Assembly (NCBI GenBank): GCA_016946835.1 | Contig: JACVTC010000004.1 | Location: 285,001 to 337,500 of the forward strand | Length of the DNA: 52,500 nucleotides | DNA from: Neocallimastix lanati (nom. inval.) | Taxonomy: Eukaryota > Neocallimastigomycota > Neocallimastigomycetes > Neocallimastigales > Neocallimastigaceae | Direction: 5' to 3' | Translations under genes and position numbers: made by a program | Shown: positions 13,491 through 24,976 of the stretch, one piece after another | Position numbering within the stretch: position 1 is the first letter of the stretch | How the letters are laid out: each line of letters begins with the position of its first letter | Notes under the pieces: model-generated | The model's database searches: none | What the model was told of the DNA's origin: nothing | Seen by the model: only the letters and a program-made list of their open reading frames with translations

Positions 13491-13823
13491 TTAATCTTTG
13501 TTACTATACTATTACTATTATTAATAACTCATTTCATATTTTTTACACATAATTTTAATAATATCTTAAATATTTATTATCTTCAATTTTATAATTATTT
13601 TATCATATTAAATAAACAACTTATACGTTTATATACTACTCTTTTTTAACTAAAAACTAAGTAAATTATAACCAACTAAACACAAAACAATTTATAACAA
13701 GTTCAGTTTTTTTTTTTTTTTTATTTTTTATTTTATTTTTTATTAGTAGCACTTTTTAACATACGCCATGTTTTTAATAGTTATCTACTACTAACTTTTT
13801 CGATATCTACTATCAAACTAAAT
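13491..13823. other. Intergenic, AT-rich
   Basis: Nothing recognisable apart from a T-rich tract (13709-13742) just past the 3' end of the RPL3 gene. It probably holds the RPL3 3' untranslated region and terminator. Confidence 0.5.
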
Positions 13824-15089
13824 TTAGTTCTTCTTTCCAATATCCTTCTTAAGAATACCCATGAAAGCATCCTTTTCTTGAGCAGTTTGGAAGCGACCGT
13901 GACCAAATTTGGAGGCAGTATCGATGAACTTAAGATTAACATTTTCAGTGCTTTGGCGACTGGCGTAAGTAAGAACAGACTTACGGAGGGTAATAACTCT
14001 CTTCTTAACACCTGGGCATGAACCCTTAATCATAACGAAATCTTCGTTAACAATACCGTAGTGTGGGAAGCCACCCATTGGAGTAATGGTCTTTTCAGTG
14101 ATATCGAATTCAGTAGAGGCACTCTTAGCATCAGCACCATGAGCAATACGGTAAATCTTCTTGTTCATTTCGGTACGGTGGTGGTAACCATCTTGACCGG
14201 AACGAGCAACGGAGAACATAACGTGACTTGGATGCCAGGCACCAATACAAGCGACCTTACGAAGACCACGGTGAGTCTTACGTGGAAGTCTGGTAGTACC
14301 CCAACGGTGAGTAACACCTTCGTAACCATGACCCTTAGTAACAGCAATGGTATCAATAACTTCACCTTCAGCAAATACAGACTTAACATCGATAGTCTTT
14401 TCGAAGTTAGCCTTAGCGAAATCAACCTTATCGGCAACAGAACCACCGTTTAATTGAATTTCCATAAGGTGAGCCTTCTTTTGACCGATTTTAACTAATT
14501 TCATTTGAGTGTGGGCAAGAACACGAACAACGGTACAGTACTTCTTAATTCTTTCTAATTCTCTTTCAATTGGCTTAGCAGCTTCAGCGTATTTCTTGGC
14601 GTATTTAGTGAAAGCCTTCTTCTTAGAGTGGTACCAGTTCTTGTAGAAACGACGTTTGACTTCATCGGAAAGATGTTCAGACCAGACAGTGGTTAAACTA
14701 CGAAGACCACGTGGGGTTTCAATGTAACCGACAACACCAACAATGACCATTGGTGGGGTTTCAATAATGGTAACGGCTTCAACGACTTCTTCAGTCTTGT
14801 TTAACTTAGAACCTGGACGTTCAATATCACGAACAACGTGAGTCATACCAGCCTTGTAACCAAGGAAGGCAGTAAGGTGAACGTTCTTCTTTGGGTCATC
14901 CTTTGGGAAGGTCTTAACCTTTCCTCTATGACGGGCAGCACGCTTACGTGGTAAGAAACCAAGGGAACCGTGACGTGGACACTCGTACTTACGATGAGAC
15001 TTTAATATATACAAAATTTAAATTATTAATTTTCATCCATCAAAAAAAATATTATAACTACAAAAACTTATTTTTATTTATCTTACCAT
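13824..15089 (-). CDS. RPL3: Ribosomal protein uL3 (large subunit, L3 family)
   Basis: Structural protein of the 60S subunit reaching toward the peptidyl-transferase centre. Two exons: ATG alone at 15089-15087, an 87-bp intron 15086-15000 (GTAAGA to AAAG), then 14999-13824, giving 392 residues. The frame can be read upstream into the intron, adding a false MYILK start. The true start gives [16 protein letters not shown], as in other eukaryotes. Diagnostic motifs: [67 protein letters not shown] and [15 protein letters not shown]. Full length, intact. Codons are richer in C/G-ending forms (AAG, GGT, TAC) than in the other genes, as expected for very high expression. Confidence 0.98.
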
Positions 15090-16987
15090 GTTATCGTAAT
15101 TTAATTATAAATTAAAGAGGAAGAACTTAAAGAAATATAATTGAAAATTTAATTTATATTAGAATAATCGATAATTTATTGGTTAAAATTTTATATCATT
15201 TGAATATCATTGGATAAAACTAAATTTTAAATATATTATTGGTTGTAATATAAATTTTTTTTTAAAACTATTTTTTCTATAGATTAAATCAATATATATA
15301 TTATATTTAATATGAATCATTAAGAATCTTATCCAATTTATATATATTATTTTATTTTATTTTGTACTTTGATTTTCATACAAAAATCCATACTATATTT
15401 TTATAAAATATATAAAAATATAAAATCATTTATAATTATTGAAAAAAAAATAAAAAATTTAAAAAAATAATTAAATGATAGACGATAAAAGAACTTCTTT
15501 ACATCAATTATTAAAGAAATTAAAATTTCTTTAAAGCTAAATAATAATAAATTTATTATACATAATTAAAATTTCTTTAAAGCTAAATAATAATAAATTT
15601 ATTATACATAATACAAAACCTTAATTAATATATACGTATTTTGTCAACTATTTGTTGATTTAGATAAAGGTTGTAGAATTACACCAACCAGAATAATATT
15701 ATAATCAGGTTTTTATGAAATTTTAATTTCTTTATGAAGTTACTAGTTTTAAATTAAAATTAATAAATTGTTTTATTATTATTTATACAGAATATTTAAA
15801 TGGTATAATACATGTATATTTTTTTTACAATAATTTATATTTAATATATATGTATTATAATACAAAAAAAAAAAAATATTTAATATATATGTATTATAAT
15901 ACAAAAAAAAAAAAAAAAAGACTTTAAAATATATTTATTTTTATGAAACTGATTCTTTTATATAAAATTTTAATATTGCATTATTTAACCTTAAATATTT
16001 ATTTTTTGTTTGCTATTTTTTTATATTGTTGGTTTTGATGAGTTGTATAGGAAAAATGGAAAAATAAATATATAAATATATAAATAAAAAAAAAATAAAA
16101 TAAAAAAGTATATACATTTTTCTTATTTATTTTATAATTGTTTAATATAATATTTAATGATTTATTTAATTCATAAATTCATGTGATATTTATTAAATAT
16201 ATGCATAAATCTATATTTAATATATATTTTTAATATAATTTTTTATGAATTATATCAAAATTAAAAATAAAGAATTGAAGAAATTAATTAAAAACAATTA
16301 AATAAATAAATAAAAATTAGATAAATAAGAAATATATAAATAAGCAAAAATATTCAAATGTACAAACATATAAATAAATAAATAATAAATTTTTGTTTTT
16401 GATATTAATCAAATTTTAAATGTCTAAACTTAAAGTATATAAATGAATATAAGTGAAATAAATAAATAATATATATATATAAATAGATAAGTAAATAAAT
16501 GCATAGATAAATTTTTTTTTGGAAAATTTATTTTCCATAATAAAATTATATTCAAATTAAATAGTACTTTTATCCATTCTTATAATATATTATAATCATA
16601 TTTATTTAGATGATTTTAATTAAAAATATATTATATTTCAATACATTTAGATATATAATATATAAATTAGTAATCCAATCATTTAATATGATTGCTTATA
16701 TATTTATAGTGACATCATTATAAATATAATATATAAATTATTATATTAGATTTATTGGAAAATAAGATAAAAATAAATAATATGATTGGTAGATATTCTC
16801 AAGCCATATAATAGATTATTACACAGTTTAGTGGAATTAAATAATACAACTGTAATTTATTGAAATTAGTAAAAACCAAAAACCGAAGTGTAAAACAATA
16901 TATTAAAATAAAAAAAATTTTATCCTAAAAATTTTTTAAAATTTTTTATACTTAATATATTATTAAAAAATAAAAAAAAAAAGAAAA
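15090..16987. other. Intergenic between divergent RPL3 and V-ATPase subunit G genes
   Basis: About 1.9 kb of AT-rich DNA that must hold both promoters. Two recent small tandem duplications are visible: a 46-bp unit twice at 15521-15612 (core TTTCTTTAAAGCTAAATAA), and a roughly 40-bp unit twice at 15838-15918 (core AATATATATGTATTATAATAC followed by an A run). No ORF of note. Confidence 0.6.
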
Positions 16988-18021
16988 ATGGTATATATCG
17001 ATAATATATTAGAATTCTAATATTGTAGGATGTGTTATAATTAAAAATATGTGATATGAAGGTTTAAAAAATAAACAGTATATTAATAATAACTTAAAGT
17101 GGTGGACAATATATAATAAATAAATTGTCGGAAAAAATAAAAATTATATAATAATGCAAACATTTCAAAATTATAGATAGTAATATTGCCTATGTGATAA
17201 TAAAAAAAATATATATTTTTATACATAAATTTTTGAGGACGTAAAATATTAAATATTAACATTTTTAAATTGATGTTATAAAAAAATCTTGTTAAAAAAT
17301 GAATTATACATAATCTATTATTTTTTTAATTTAAAAAGAAATGTTAATGCAAAATAAATATATATATTAATGTATATTTATAAATAAATAATAATATAGT
17401 CTACTCCAAATTCACAAGGAATTCAAACTTTAATTGATGCTGAAAATGAAGCTTCAAAAATTGTTCAAAACGCTAAGCAATGTAAATATTTAAAAAATTT
17501 ATAAATGTTTTTTGAATGAAAACGGTGTATTTATTTACGGTGTATTTATTTAATGTTATTTTTTAATGAAATAAATAGACAGAGTTAAGCGTTTAAAGGA
17601 TGCTAGAGCTGAAGCTGCTAAGGAAATTGAAGACCTTAAGGCTCAAAAAAATGCTGAATTCGCTGAATTCGAAAAGACTGTAAGTATTAAAAATATTATA
17701 AAATAAGAAGATATTTAAAAAGCTTATTAATAAATAATATAATATATAATGTATTAAAAATGTTATTATTAGCACTCTGGTTCTACTGACGAAAGTGCTG
17801 CTAAGGCTAACTTAGAAACTGAACAAAAATTAAGAGAAATCGAAACTGATTACAACAACAACAAGGAAAAGGTTGTTAACAAGTTAGTCGAAGTTGTTTT
17901 AAATGTTAAACCAAAGGTAAATTTATAAAATAAAATTTAAATGTATATAAAAGAAATATTAAATTTTATTTATTTATAAATTAAAATTTAAATATAGATT
18001 CACACCAACTACAAGGCTTAA
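16988..18021 (+). CDS. VMA10: V-type ATPase subunit G, peripheral stalk
   Basis: Part of the peripheral stalk (with subunit E) that holds the V1 head of the proton pump of vacuoles and other acidic organelles. Five exons: 16988-16990 (ATG alone), 17400-17481, 17579-17679, 17773-17916, 17998-18021; together 354 nt, 117 residues. Sequence: M-STPNSQGIQTLIDAENEA, SKIVQNAKQYRVKRLKDARA, EAAKEIEDLKAQKNAEF, then a charged helix and IHTNYKA. The conserved KIVxxARxYRxxRLKxARxEAxKEI core and the length (family about 110-120) are typical. Exons after the first are firmly phased; the first (ATG followed by GTATAT) is the nearest suitable ATG/GT and is less certain. Larger introns than exons. Confidence 0.93.
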
Positions 18022-19029
18022 ATATAAATACAAGAAGTCTTAGATAAATATTAAAACAATATTAAAAAATAAAAATAAATTAAAAGGGAATGATATAATT
18101 TAATAATAAAAATTAAAAAAAAGAAAATAATTACAAAAACAATAACAAAAACTATAATAAATAATATAATACTATAATAATTAAAAATAAAAAGAACCTA
18201 TATAAGGAAAATAATTAAAAATAAATAAAAATTAATACAATAAAAAATTAATAATAATAATTTAGATAAAATAATAATATATAAATTTTTATTACAATGT
18301 TTGAATAAAAAAAAAAAATGAAGTTAATAAATATCTTCATTTTATTTTATTTTATATTAAATATTTTTTTTATTGAATATATTGAATAAAAAATTAAAAA
18401 ATAAAAAAATAGAAATTATCCTTTAATAACCATTACTTTTTAATATTATTTATAAAAATAAATTCTATTAATTTTTATAAAATTATTTTTATAGTTTTAA
18501 TGTGATTTATATTTATAAAATTTAATTTTAAATGACTGAAAAGGTTAGTTAGTAGTAGAAATGAATGTAAAAGTATTTTGAATAGTACAACCTTATATAT
18601 TGTGAATATATGTTTAGTCATGTCTTACAATAATTTTTTATTATTAAGTTATAAATTATTCTTAGTCTAAAAAAAATAAGATTAATAATAATAATAAAAT
18701 GAGTAAATTTATAATAACTAATTATCAATTCAAAAATATTGATAGATTAAGGAATAAATTATTTAAAAAAGGTTTTTGTTTAAATTATTTACTAAAATTA
18801 TTTTAATTTCGAAGATATGTTCATTATTTTTTTTATATTTAAAGAAAAAAAAATAATATACATTTTATTATATATATAATTTTTTTTTTTTGCTATTTAA
18901 TAAAAAATATAAAATATTTATCAAATTTAAAAATTATAAATCATGTATATAAAAGAAATGAATTAAAGTTTATTATAAATTTTAATTTTAAAAGAATTAT
19001 AAAATTGTGTAACATTAAATCTATAAATT
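18022..19029. other. Intergenic, AT-rich
   Basis: Nothing recognisable; homopolymeric A and T runs only. It contains the 3' untranslated region of the V-ATPase gene. Confidence 0.5.
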
Positions 19030-19681
19030 CAAAAAAAAAATAAAATAAAATAAATAGAATACAAATGTAAAGTACAGATTGAATAAAATAAAATGAAATA
19101 AAATAAAATAAATAGTAGAATATGAATATAGAGTACAGATTGAATAAAATAAAATAAAATAAAATAAATAGTAGAATATGAATATAGAGTACAGATTGAA
19201 TAAAATAAAATAAAATAAAATAAAATAAATAGTAGAATATGAATATAGAGTACAGATTGAATAAAATAAAATAAAATAAAATAAATAGTAGAATATGAAT
19301 ATAGAGTACAGATTGAATAAAATAAAATGAAATAAAATAAAATAAATAGTAGAATATGAATATAGAGTACAGATTGAATAAAATAAAATAAAATAAAATA
19401 AATAGTAGAATATGAATATAGAGTACAGATTTAATAAAATAAAATAAAATAAAATAAAATAAAATAAAATAAAATAAATAGTAGAATATGAATATAAAGT
19501 ACAGATTGAATAAAATAAAATAAAATAAAATAAAATAAAGTAAATAGTAGAATATGAATATAGAGTACAGATTGAATAAAATAAAATAAAATAAAATAAA
19601 ATAAAATAAAATAAATAGTAGAATATGAATATAGAGTACAGATTGAATAAAATGAAACAAAATAAAATAAAATAAAATAAA
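19030..19681. repeat. Minisatellite, about ten units with variable (AAAAT)n spacers
   Basis: The conserved core ATAGTAGAATATGAATATAG, followed by AGTACAGATTGAAT, recurs about ten times (AGTACAGATT near 19070, 19131, 19189, 19249, 19306, 19367, 19425, 19499, 19564, 19637). Cores are separated by variable numbers of AAAAT pentamers, so unit length runs from about 55 to 75. It ends in a pure A run (19690-19723). The first unit is the most divergent. A long minus-strand open frame across it (Phe/Tyr/Ile/Leu only) is an artefact of the repeat. Confidence 0.93.
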
Positions 19682-19686
19682 ATAAA

Positions 19687-19727
<41 letters not shown>

Positions 19728-19914
19728 TATAGATATATATTTATTATTTTTAAAAATTTTAATATCTTTTATGAAAATTATTATTATTTATATTTTTTAA
19801 CTAATATAAATTGTATTATAAATTCTAATATAAAATGCTAAATATTAATTGATTACAAATGTAAATATAAATTATGAACATATTCTTTTCTCTAAAAAAT
19901 TAATTTACAAATAA

Positions 19915-19950
<36 letters not shown>

Positions 19951-19999
19951 TTACTTTATTTATTAATTTTTGAAATATATTATTCTCTAGAATTGAAAA
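19682..19999. other. Intergenic, AT-rich
   Basis: Poly(A) run to about 19723, a (TA)n tract at 19919-19947, otherwise nothing recognisable. Confidence 0.5.
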
Positions 20000-20330
20000 A
20001 TAATAGTAGTCAGGAGTTTCTTTTGGTAAACTTTTATTTAATTTATTAACTATTATTGAAATTTTTCCATTTTTAAATTTTATTATATTTAATATTTCCC
20101 TGTGTAGATTCAGATAGTTTTCAATTAATACAGCATTTGCTTAACGATTATCAATACTTAAATTAAGTGATCCAAATAAAATCCTTTCTCTTAAATTTAG
20201 TTATGAAAAAACATTGGGAATTATCGCCATTTTAAGTTAAAATATAAAAATATTTATTCCAATAAAAAAGAATGAAAATAGAAATGTAGATATTAATATT
20301 ATATATAAAGTTACAAATTAAATTTGATTT

Positions 20331-20361
<31 letters not shown>

Positions 20362-21380
20362 TATTTATAATTAATATTATCTTATATTTAATTTTTATTA
20401 ATGAAATGTGGTAACTTGAGCAATCTTCTTTTATTTTGAAAAATTATTTATTACTAAAATATAAAAATATTAATTATAATTAAGATTGAATTAACAAATA
20501 ATAATTTAATACTATATCACTTAAAAATAAATTATTATATTTTTAATATAAAGCATCTTTATACTTCTCAGTCTTATTACCTTTATAATAAAAGTTATGT
20601 AATTTAATATGAAATTTGTGTAATTTGGAGTTCTCTTTATTATTTATATATATTCCTCCACATTAAGTGCTTTATTATCATAAATTCTTCTATTAATTAT
20701 TTATAATTCAACGTCTTCTACATTTTTCATTCATTTAATATTATAATAGTAAATCAATAGATATTTTTATATTAATATTATTAATAAAAAATATTTATAT
20801 ATATAGAATGATATTATTCATTTATTTACAATGCTCCATCATTATTTTTATTTTCATTATTTTAAAAATATGAATCTTCAATACTGAAACAGTGTAACAG
20901 AGAATCAAATGATGTGATGGTCTGATATGTTTAAGGAAAAGACTAAAGGCCTTATTATCCTCCTCTCTCGTTAATCCCAGTCTAAATAAAAAAAATAAAA
21001 AATAAATATTTATTCCTAAAATTTTAATTACATAATTGTTCTATATATTAAATTTAAACTACTTCGATTATATTCATAATCATAATTAACCAAAGTAGTT
21101 TCGTCAATATCTCCATTTTTTTTTTTTTTTTTTTTTGAATCTCTTCAACCTCTAAGTTAATAAAATTAAATTCTTTTCTCATTTAATAAAAAATTGGAAA
21201 AGAAGCTACCGTTATATTTTTTAATTTTATATTTTTAAATGATAATAAATTTCGCCACCAACTATGCTTCTCGCTTTAATATTTTTATTATTGATATTAA
21301 TTAAATAAAACTAGAGAATATTCAATAATTATTTTAATAATTGTTTTTCAGAAAGTAGTTACCTAATTGAACTTGATTCA
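20000..21380 (-). pseudogene. Possible decayed gene, identity unknown
   Basis: Several higher-complexity patches on the minus strand look like exon remnants between AT-rich gaps. They are: MNQVQL followed by a GT donor (21380-21355); a patch reading DIDETTLVNYDYEYNRSS (21115-21060); a patch after a TTTAG acceptor reading LGLTREEDNKAFSLFLKHI then RPSHHLILCYTVSVLKI (20980-20875); and 20235-20000 with FGSLNLSIDNR, a stop, ANAVLIENYLNLHREI, then GKISIIVNKLNKSLP. No domain is recognised. Stops and uncertain joins suggest a pseudogene or eroded transposon; I cannot prove they belong together. Confidence 0.3.
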
Positions 21381-21477
21381 TTTTGTATTAAAATTATTAT
21401 TTATTTTATTAATCAATTATATAAAAATTAAATATTATATATAAATATATATATAATACTAAATTGCACTATTGTAA

Positions 21478-21645
21478 AATAATTTAGATTTCGACACAAT
21501 TTTTAAAGTTATTAATGATCATCTAATTATAAATAGATTTCATATGAAAAATATTATTTCGAAAACTTATATTCCATTAATTGATAGTTCAAGTGATTCA
21601 AATATTTATATCAATATTACTAATAGTTCATTTGAAAATATATAA
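21478..21645 (+). other. Coding-like open patch, unidentified
   Basis: About 50 codons open in one frame and ending in TAA, with a mixed amino-acid composition unlike surrounding AT noise. It reads DFDTIFKVINDHLIIN, then MKNIISKTYIPLIDSS. No start codon or family recognised. It could be an exon or transposon relic. Confidence 0.25.
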
Positions 21646-21855
21646 TACTATAATAATATAAAAAAAAAAAAAAAAAAAAAAGAAAACAATATTTTTTTTT
21701 TTATAATATATCATTAATAATTATTATTATAATTGCTATTATTAATTTCTTATTAATATTAATAAATAAAATAAATGAACAAATAGATAAAATAAATAAG
21801 AATTAAAGTAATAAATAATATATTATTATTAATAATTATTTATTACTGTTGTCGT

Positions 21856-22121
21856 TGTTATCAAATATAACACTTATAATCAGAAATGAAATTAATATTT
21901 TATTATTTATTTATTTCATTACTTTTAAATTATGAAAGAATTACTCATTTAAGAATATGTCATTACATTGTATTTATAATCATTTTTGTATAGGAGTTTA
22001 ACATTGTTTTTAGTATATAATGTTACACTGAATAATACTATCAAATAAAAAGAAATATTTTACATTTAATAATGAAGTATAATGTGCAATGTAATTAAAT
22101 ACATGACAGCAATATTTAACA
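21856..22121 (-). mobile_element. Probable 3' LTR of a Ty1/copia relic
   Basis: On the minus strand, a purine-rich stretch AAAGTAGGGGGAA lies directly after the pol stop codon and is followed by TGTTAAATATTGCTG. A polypurine tract next to TG is the standard start of a 3' LTR. The plus-strand ends TGTTA (21856) and TAACA (22121) form the short terminal inverted repeat usual for LTRs. Length about 266 bp. The matching 5' LTR was not found in the window. Confidence 0.55.
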
Positions 22122-22870
22122 TTCCCCCTACTTTGGCTCTTTCTACATTTCCATGATGAAATCGGCAAAGTATTTTATCATGAATCCAGAAATACTTTTG
22201 GTTAATGGATCTGCTATCATTGAGTTAGAACCAAGGAGGATTAATTTATTTTCTTTTTTTTAATTCATTTTTTTTTTAATTCCATCTTGAACATAATTTG
22301 TATTTTATGTTCATGGATTTGCATCATCCTTTTTTGTTTTTATTTTTCAGCTATATCTTTATATGGTTTATTATCTATTCAAATATTTAATTTTAATAGT
22401 ATATTTGTTGAACAATTCATTTACTAATCTTGCTTTGTACATTCGATTATACCTGATTATTTGGTCTGTAGATGATAAAGCCATATTTATTTTTGTAATT
22501 GATTTCCATGATATTTGACTATTTTTGTATATACCTCAAAACTCTTCAATATAATAATCCTGACGGTACTATTATAGTTTAAGTATTTTTCATTGGTATT
22601 TATATCTTTAATACTCTATGATATATAATCACCTAATTCTTCAGAATCAAGAAATAATTTATAAAACCATTTATGAAAGTCTCCATTTGTAATTTAAAAT
22701 TTCGAATATGATGCTTATTAATTACATTCATTTGAATATTTAGAGGTTCTACTTCAACGAGAACATCAATACATTGTTTTACTTGATATATTTGTAATCT
22801 TTACTGTCTTTTCGTATTTGTTGAAGTTTTTGAATAATATTCTTTATAATTGTTGAATTTTCTGATTTAG
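22122..22870 (-). pseudogene. Decayed Ty1/copia pol, RNase H end
   Basis: The minus strand near 22513-22469 reads SWKSITKINMALSSTD, matching the copia RNase H hallmark WKSxKQxxVALSSTEAE. Near 22228-22155 it reads MIADPLTKSISGF then a terminal stop, matching the copia C-terminal ADxLTKxL block. Between and upstream the frame is broken by many stops and shifts. Upstream limit uncertain. Confidence 0.7.
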
Positions 22871-23222
22871 TCATTTTAATATTTAATATTTAATTTTGAC
22901 ATTAACAATTGTTAATGTAATGAATTATTGAATCAGTAAGACTCTTAACTGATAAATATAGTATTTAAAATCAAAAATAATACTTTATTCAGAATAATTA
23001 AAAAAAAATTTATATTAATAACAAATAATTAACTTTAAATAATAAAAATATTTAAAATATTTCATAGACACTGTTTATTTAAATAAATAAATAATAAGTA
23101 AATAAATAATTTATTTTTTAAACAGTTTAAAAGTATATAGACATATTGAATATAAAACTTTAAAAAAATGTTAAATCTCTTTCATTATTTAAAATTATAA
23201 GAATGAAATTTTTAAATATTAA
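22871..23222. other. Intergenic, AT-rich
   Basis: Nothing recognisable; separates the copia relic from the MULE relic. Confidence 0.4.
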
Positions 23223-23651
23223 AGGTTGAGTAATCATCTCAAAAAAGAATTTGGTACATTTATATTTATAATAAAACATAAAATTAAAGAAGAAAGTTTA
23301 CGAAAATGTTCAATTTTTTTGAGTATAAAACCTAATAGTATATTTAACGAAGTTTCTCAAGAAAAAGGTTTCATATGTCCAGAATATAGTATAATTAGAT
23401 ATCAAATAATAAGAAGTATAAGTAATCAATTAAATCTTGATAAAACAACATTTAATGAAATGCCTATTGAATCAGAATATTATAAAACTAAAAAAGGTAA
23501 GGCTTTTATGATATCCCCATATTTCAATCCCCATTCCAAGCAAAATTATTTTCATATTATAGTAAAGTTATATCTCTCAATAGTCTACTTTATAAAGTAC
23601 CAAAATTAAGAGACAAGTATTTATTTAAAAAAATTATGTTTAAGAATTAAA
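23223..23651 (+). pseudogene. Fragment of a Mutator-like (MULE) transposase, frameshifted
   Basis: Frame one (to about 23520) reads NHLKKEFG, then FNEVSQEKGFICPEYSIIRY, then FNEMPIESEYYKTKKGKAFM. From about 23517 a second frame continues as IFQSPFQAKLFSYYSK and LLYKVPKLRDKYLF. The order (NH motif after a missing FLYWCH-like finger, DEIPxESEYYKTxxGxxFMIF, then FQSPFQAKLF) is what I recall for fungal and arthropod MULE transposases, where the DDE catalytic part follows. Here the DDE part is missing and a frameshift separates the two blocks, so it is dead. Family assignment is from memory of the motif pattern. Confidence 0.5.
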
Positions 23652-24120
23652 TAGATTTTATATTACTTATTTTTCTATATTAAAAAAAAATAAGAAAAAA
23701 GCTACTAATGAAATATTATTTAAAGAAAAAATGAATAATGTTAATAAATTTAGTAACAAATTGTAATTATGCCAATTAATTAACATTGTAATTTTAAAAA
23801 ATGTATATCTAATGCTGCAAAAAAAAATTTTCTAATGTAAATATCAAATATTTTGTTTGGCATTACAAAAGATCATTAAAAAAAAATAAAAATAAAAATA
23901 AAAATAAAAAAAATTATGTTATAATGAAGTGGATAATAATAATAATAATAATAATATATATTATAAATCATTTCAAACTAAACGTTTATCTACCCTGATT
24001 ATATATTTGATTTTTAATTAATTAAATAATTTTTTTCCAAAAAAAACTTCCATGAATATATTAATAGATATATTAAAAAAAGAATAATCCATAACTTATG
24101 ATTAAGAAGGATAATTAAAG

Positions 24121-24174
<54 letters not shown>

Positions 24175-24931
24175 CAGAGAGCAATTAAAATAATTGATAA
24201 AAATTACAGAAATATGGAAAAAGAGTTAATTTGTAATAGTTGTAATAGAAATAGTATTGTTGAATTATGGTATACTAATTTATTATAAATTAGTATTTTT
24301 CTAACCTTTTCTAAATTAAGATTATATAATTAAACTAATAGAAATTATATTTTAATTAGTTTTTTATTGACTAAATAATAAAGACAGAATTGTCCGTACT
24401 GGACGACCTTATTGAGTTTTTCAGTATTGGCGCTTTGACATGTATTTTATTGTAGAAAATTTTTCTTGTACTACTTCTCTAATTACTTTTCCAATTCATA
24501 CTAGCTCCCTTAGCAATTACAGAAATATATCTTTCTGTATAATTCAATTAAATAGTTTTTTATAATAAAGATTACATTAATTTATTTATATATAAATTTA
24601 TATATTTACCATATTTTAAAAATGAAAGAATAAAGGACACCACAATTTATATAAAATCTCATTTCAAAATGTAACACTCCCATTTTTTATTTATAATATA
24701 CTATTTAACATTTAAAATTATAATAAAAGTTGTAATTAAATAAAAGAAATAATTAAAATATTAATTAAATTTTAAACTGATGTGATTTTTTTCAATAAGA
24801 ACTTTAAGAACAAATTTTTGTTAATATTCAAAATTTTTAATATAAAATTCTAATCTATATTCTATAATATATTACAAATAATAACTATATTAAAATAAAA
24901 AATATTTCGAATGTTATAAAACTAATATAAT

Positions 24932-24976
<45 letters not shown>

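Noticed and set aside
13824-15014. RPL3 start at 15014 (MYILK...)
   Set aside because: The canonical N-terminus is M-SHRKYE. MYILK comes from the end of the intron, and ATG/GTAAGA at 15089-15081 gives the expected protein.
18941-19660. 239-codon minus-strand open frame rich in Phe, Tyr, Ile and Leu
   Set aside because: It lies exactly over the minisatellite. The AAAAT/core sequence lacks stops in several frames, so the frame is a by-product and not a membrane protein gene.
20872-20985. Possible small structured RNA (GC-richer patch with AAAGGCC)
   Set aside because: No match to U1, U2, U4, U5, U6 or tRNA signatures on either strand, and no convincing C/D boxes; better explained as an exon-like remnant.
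24220-24290. LICNSCNRNSIVELWYTN as a GATA-type zinc finger
   Set aside because: Only one Cys pair is present, the spacing to Trp does not fit GATA fingers, and a stop follows soon after.
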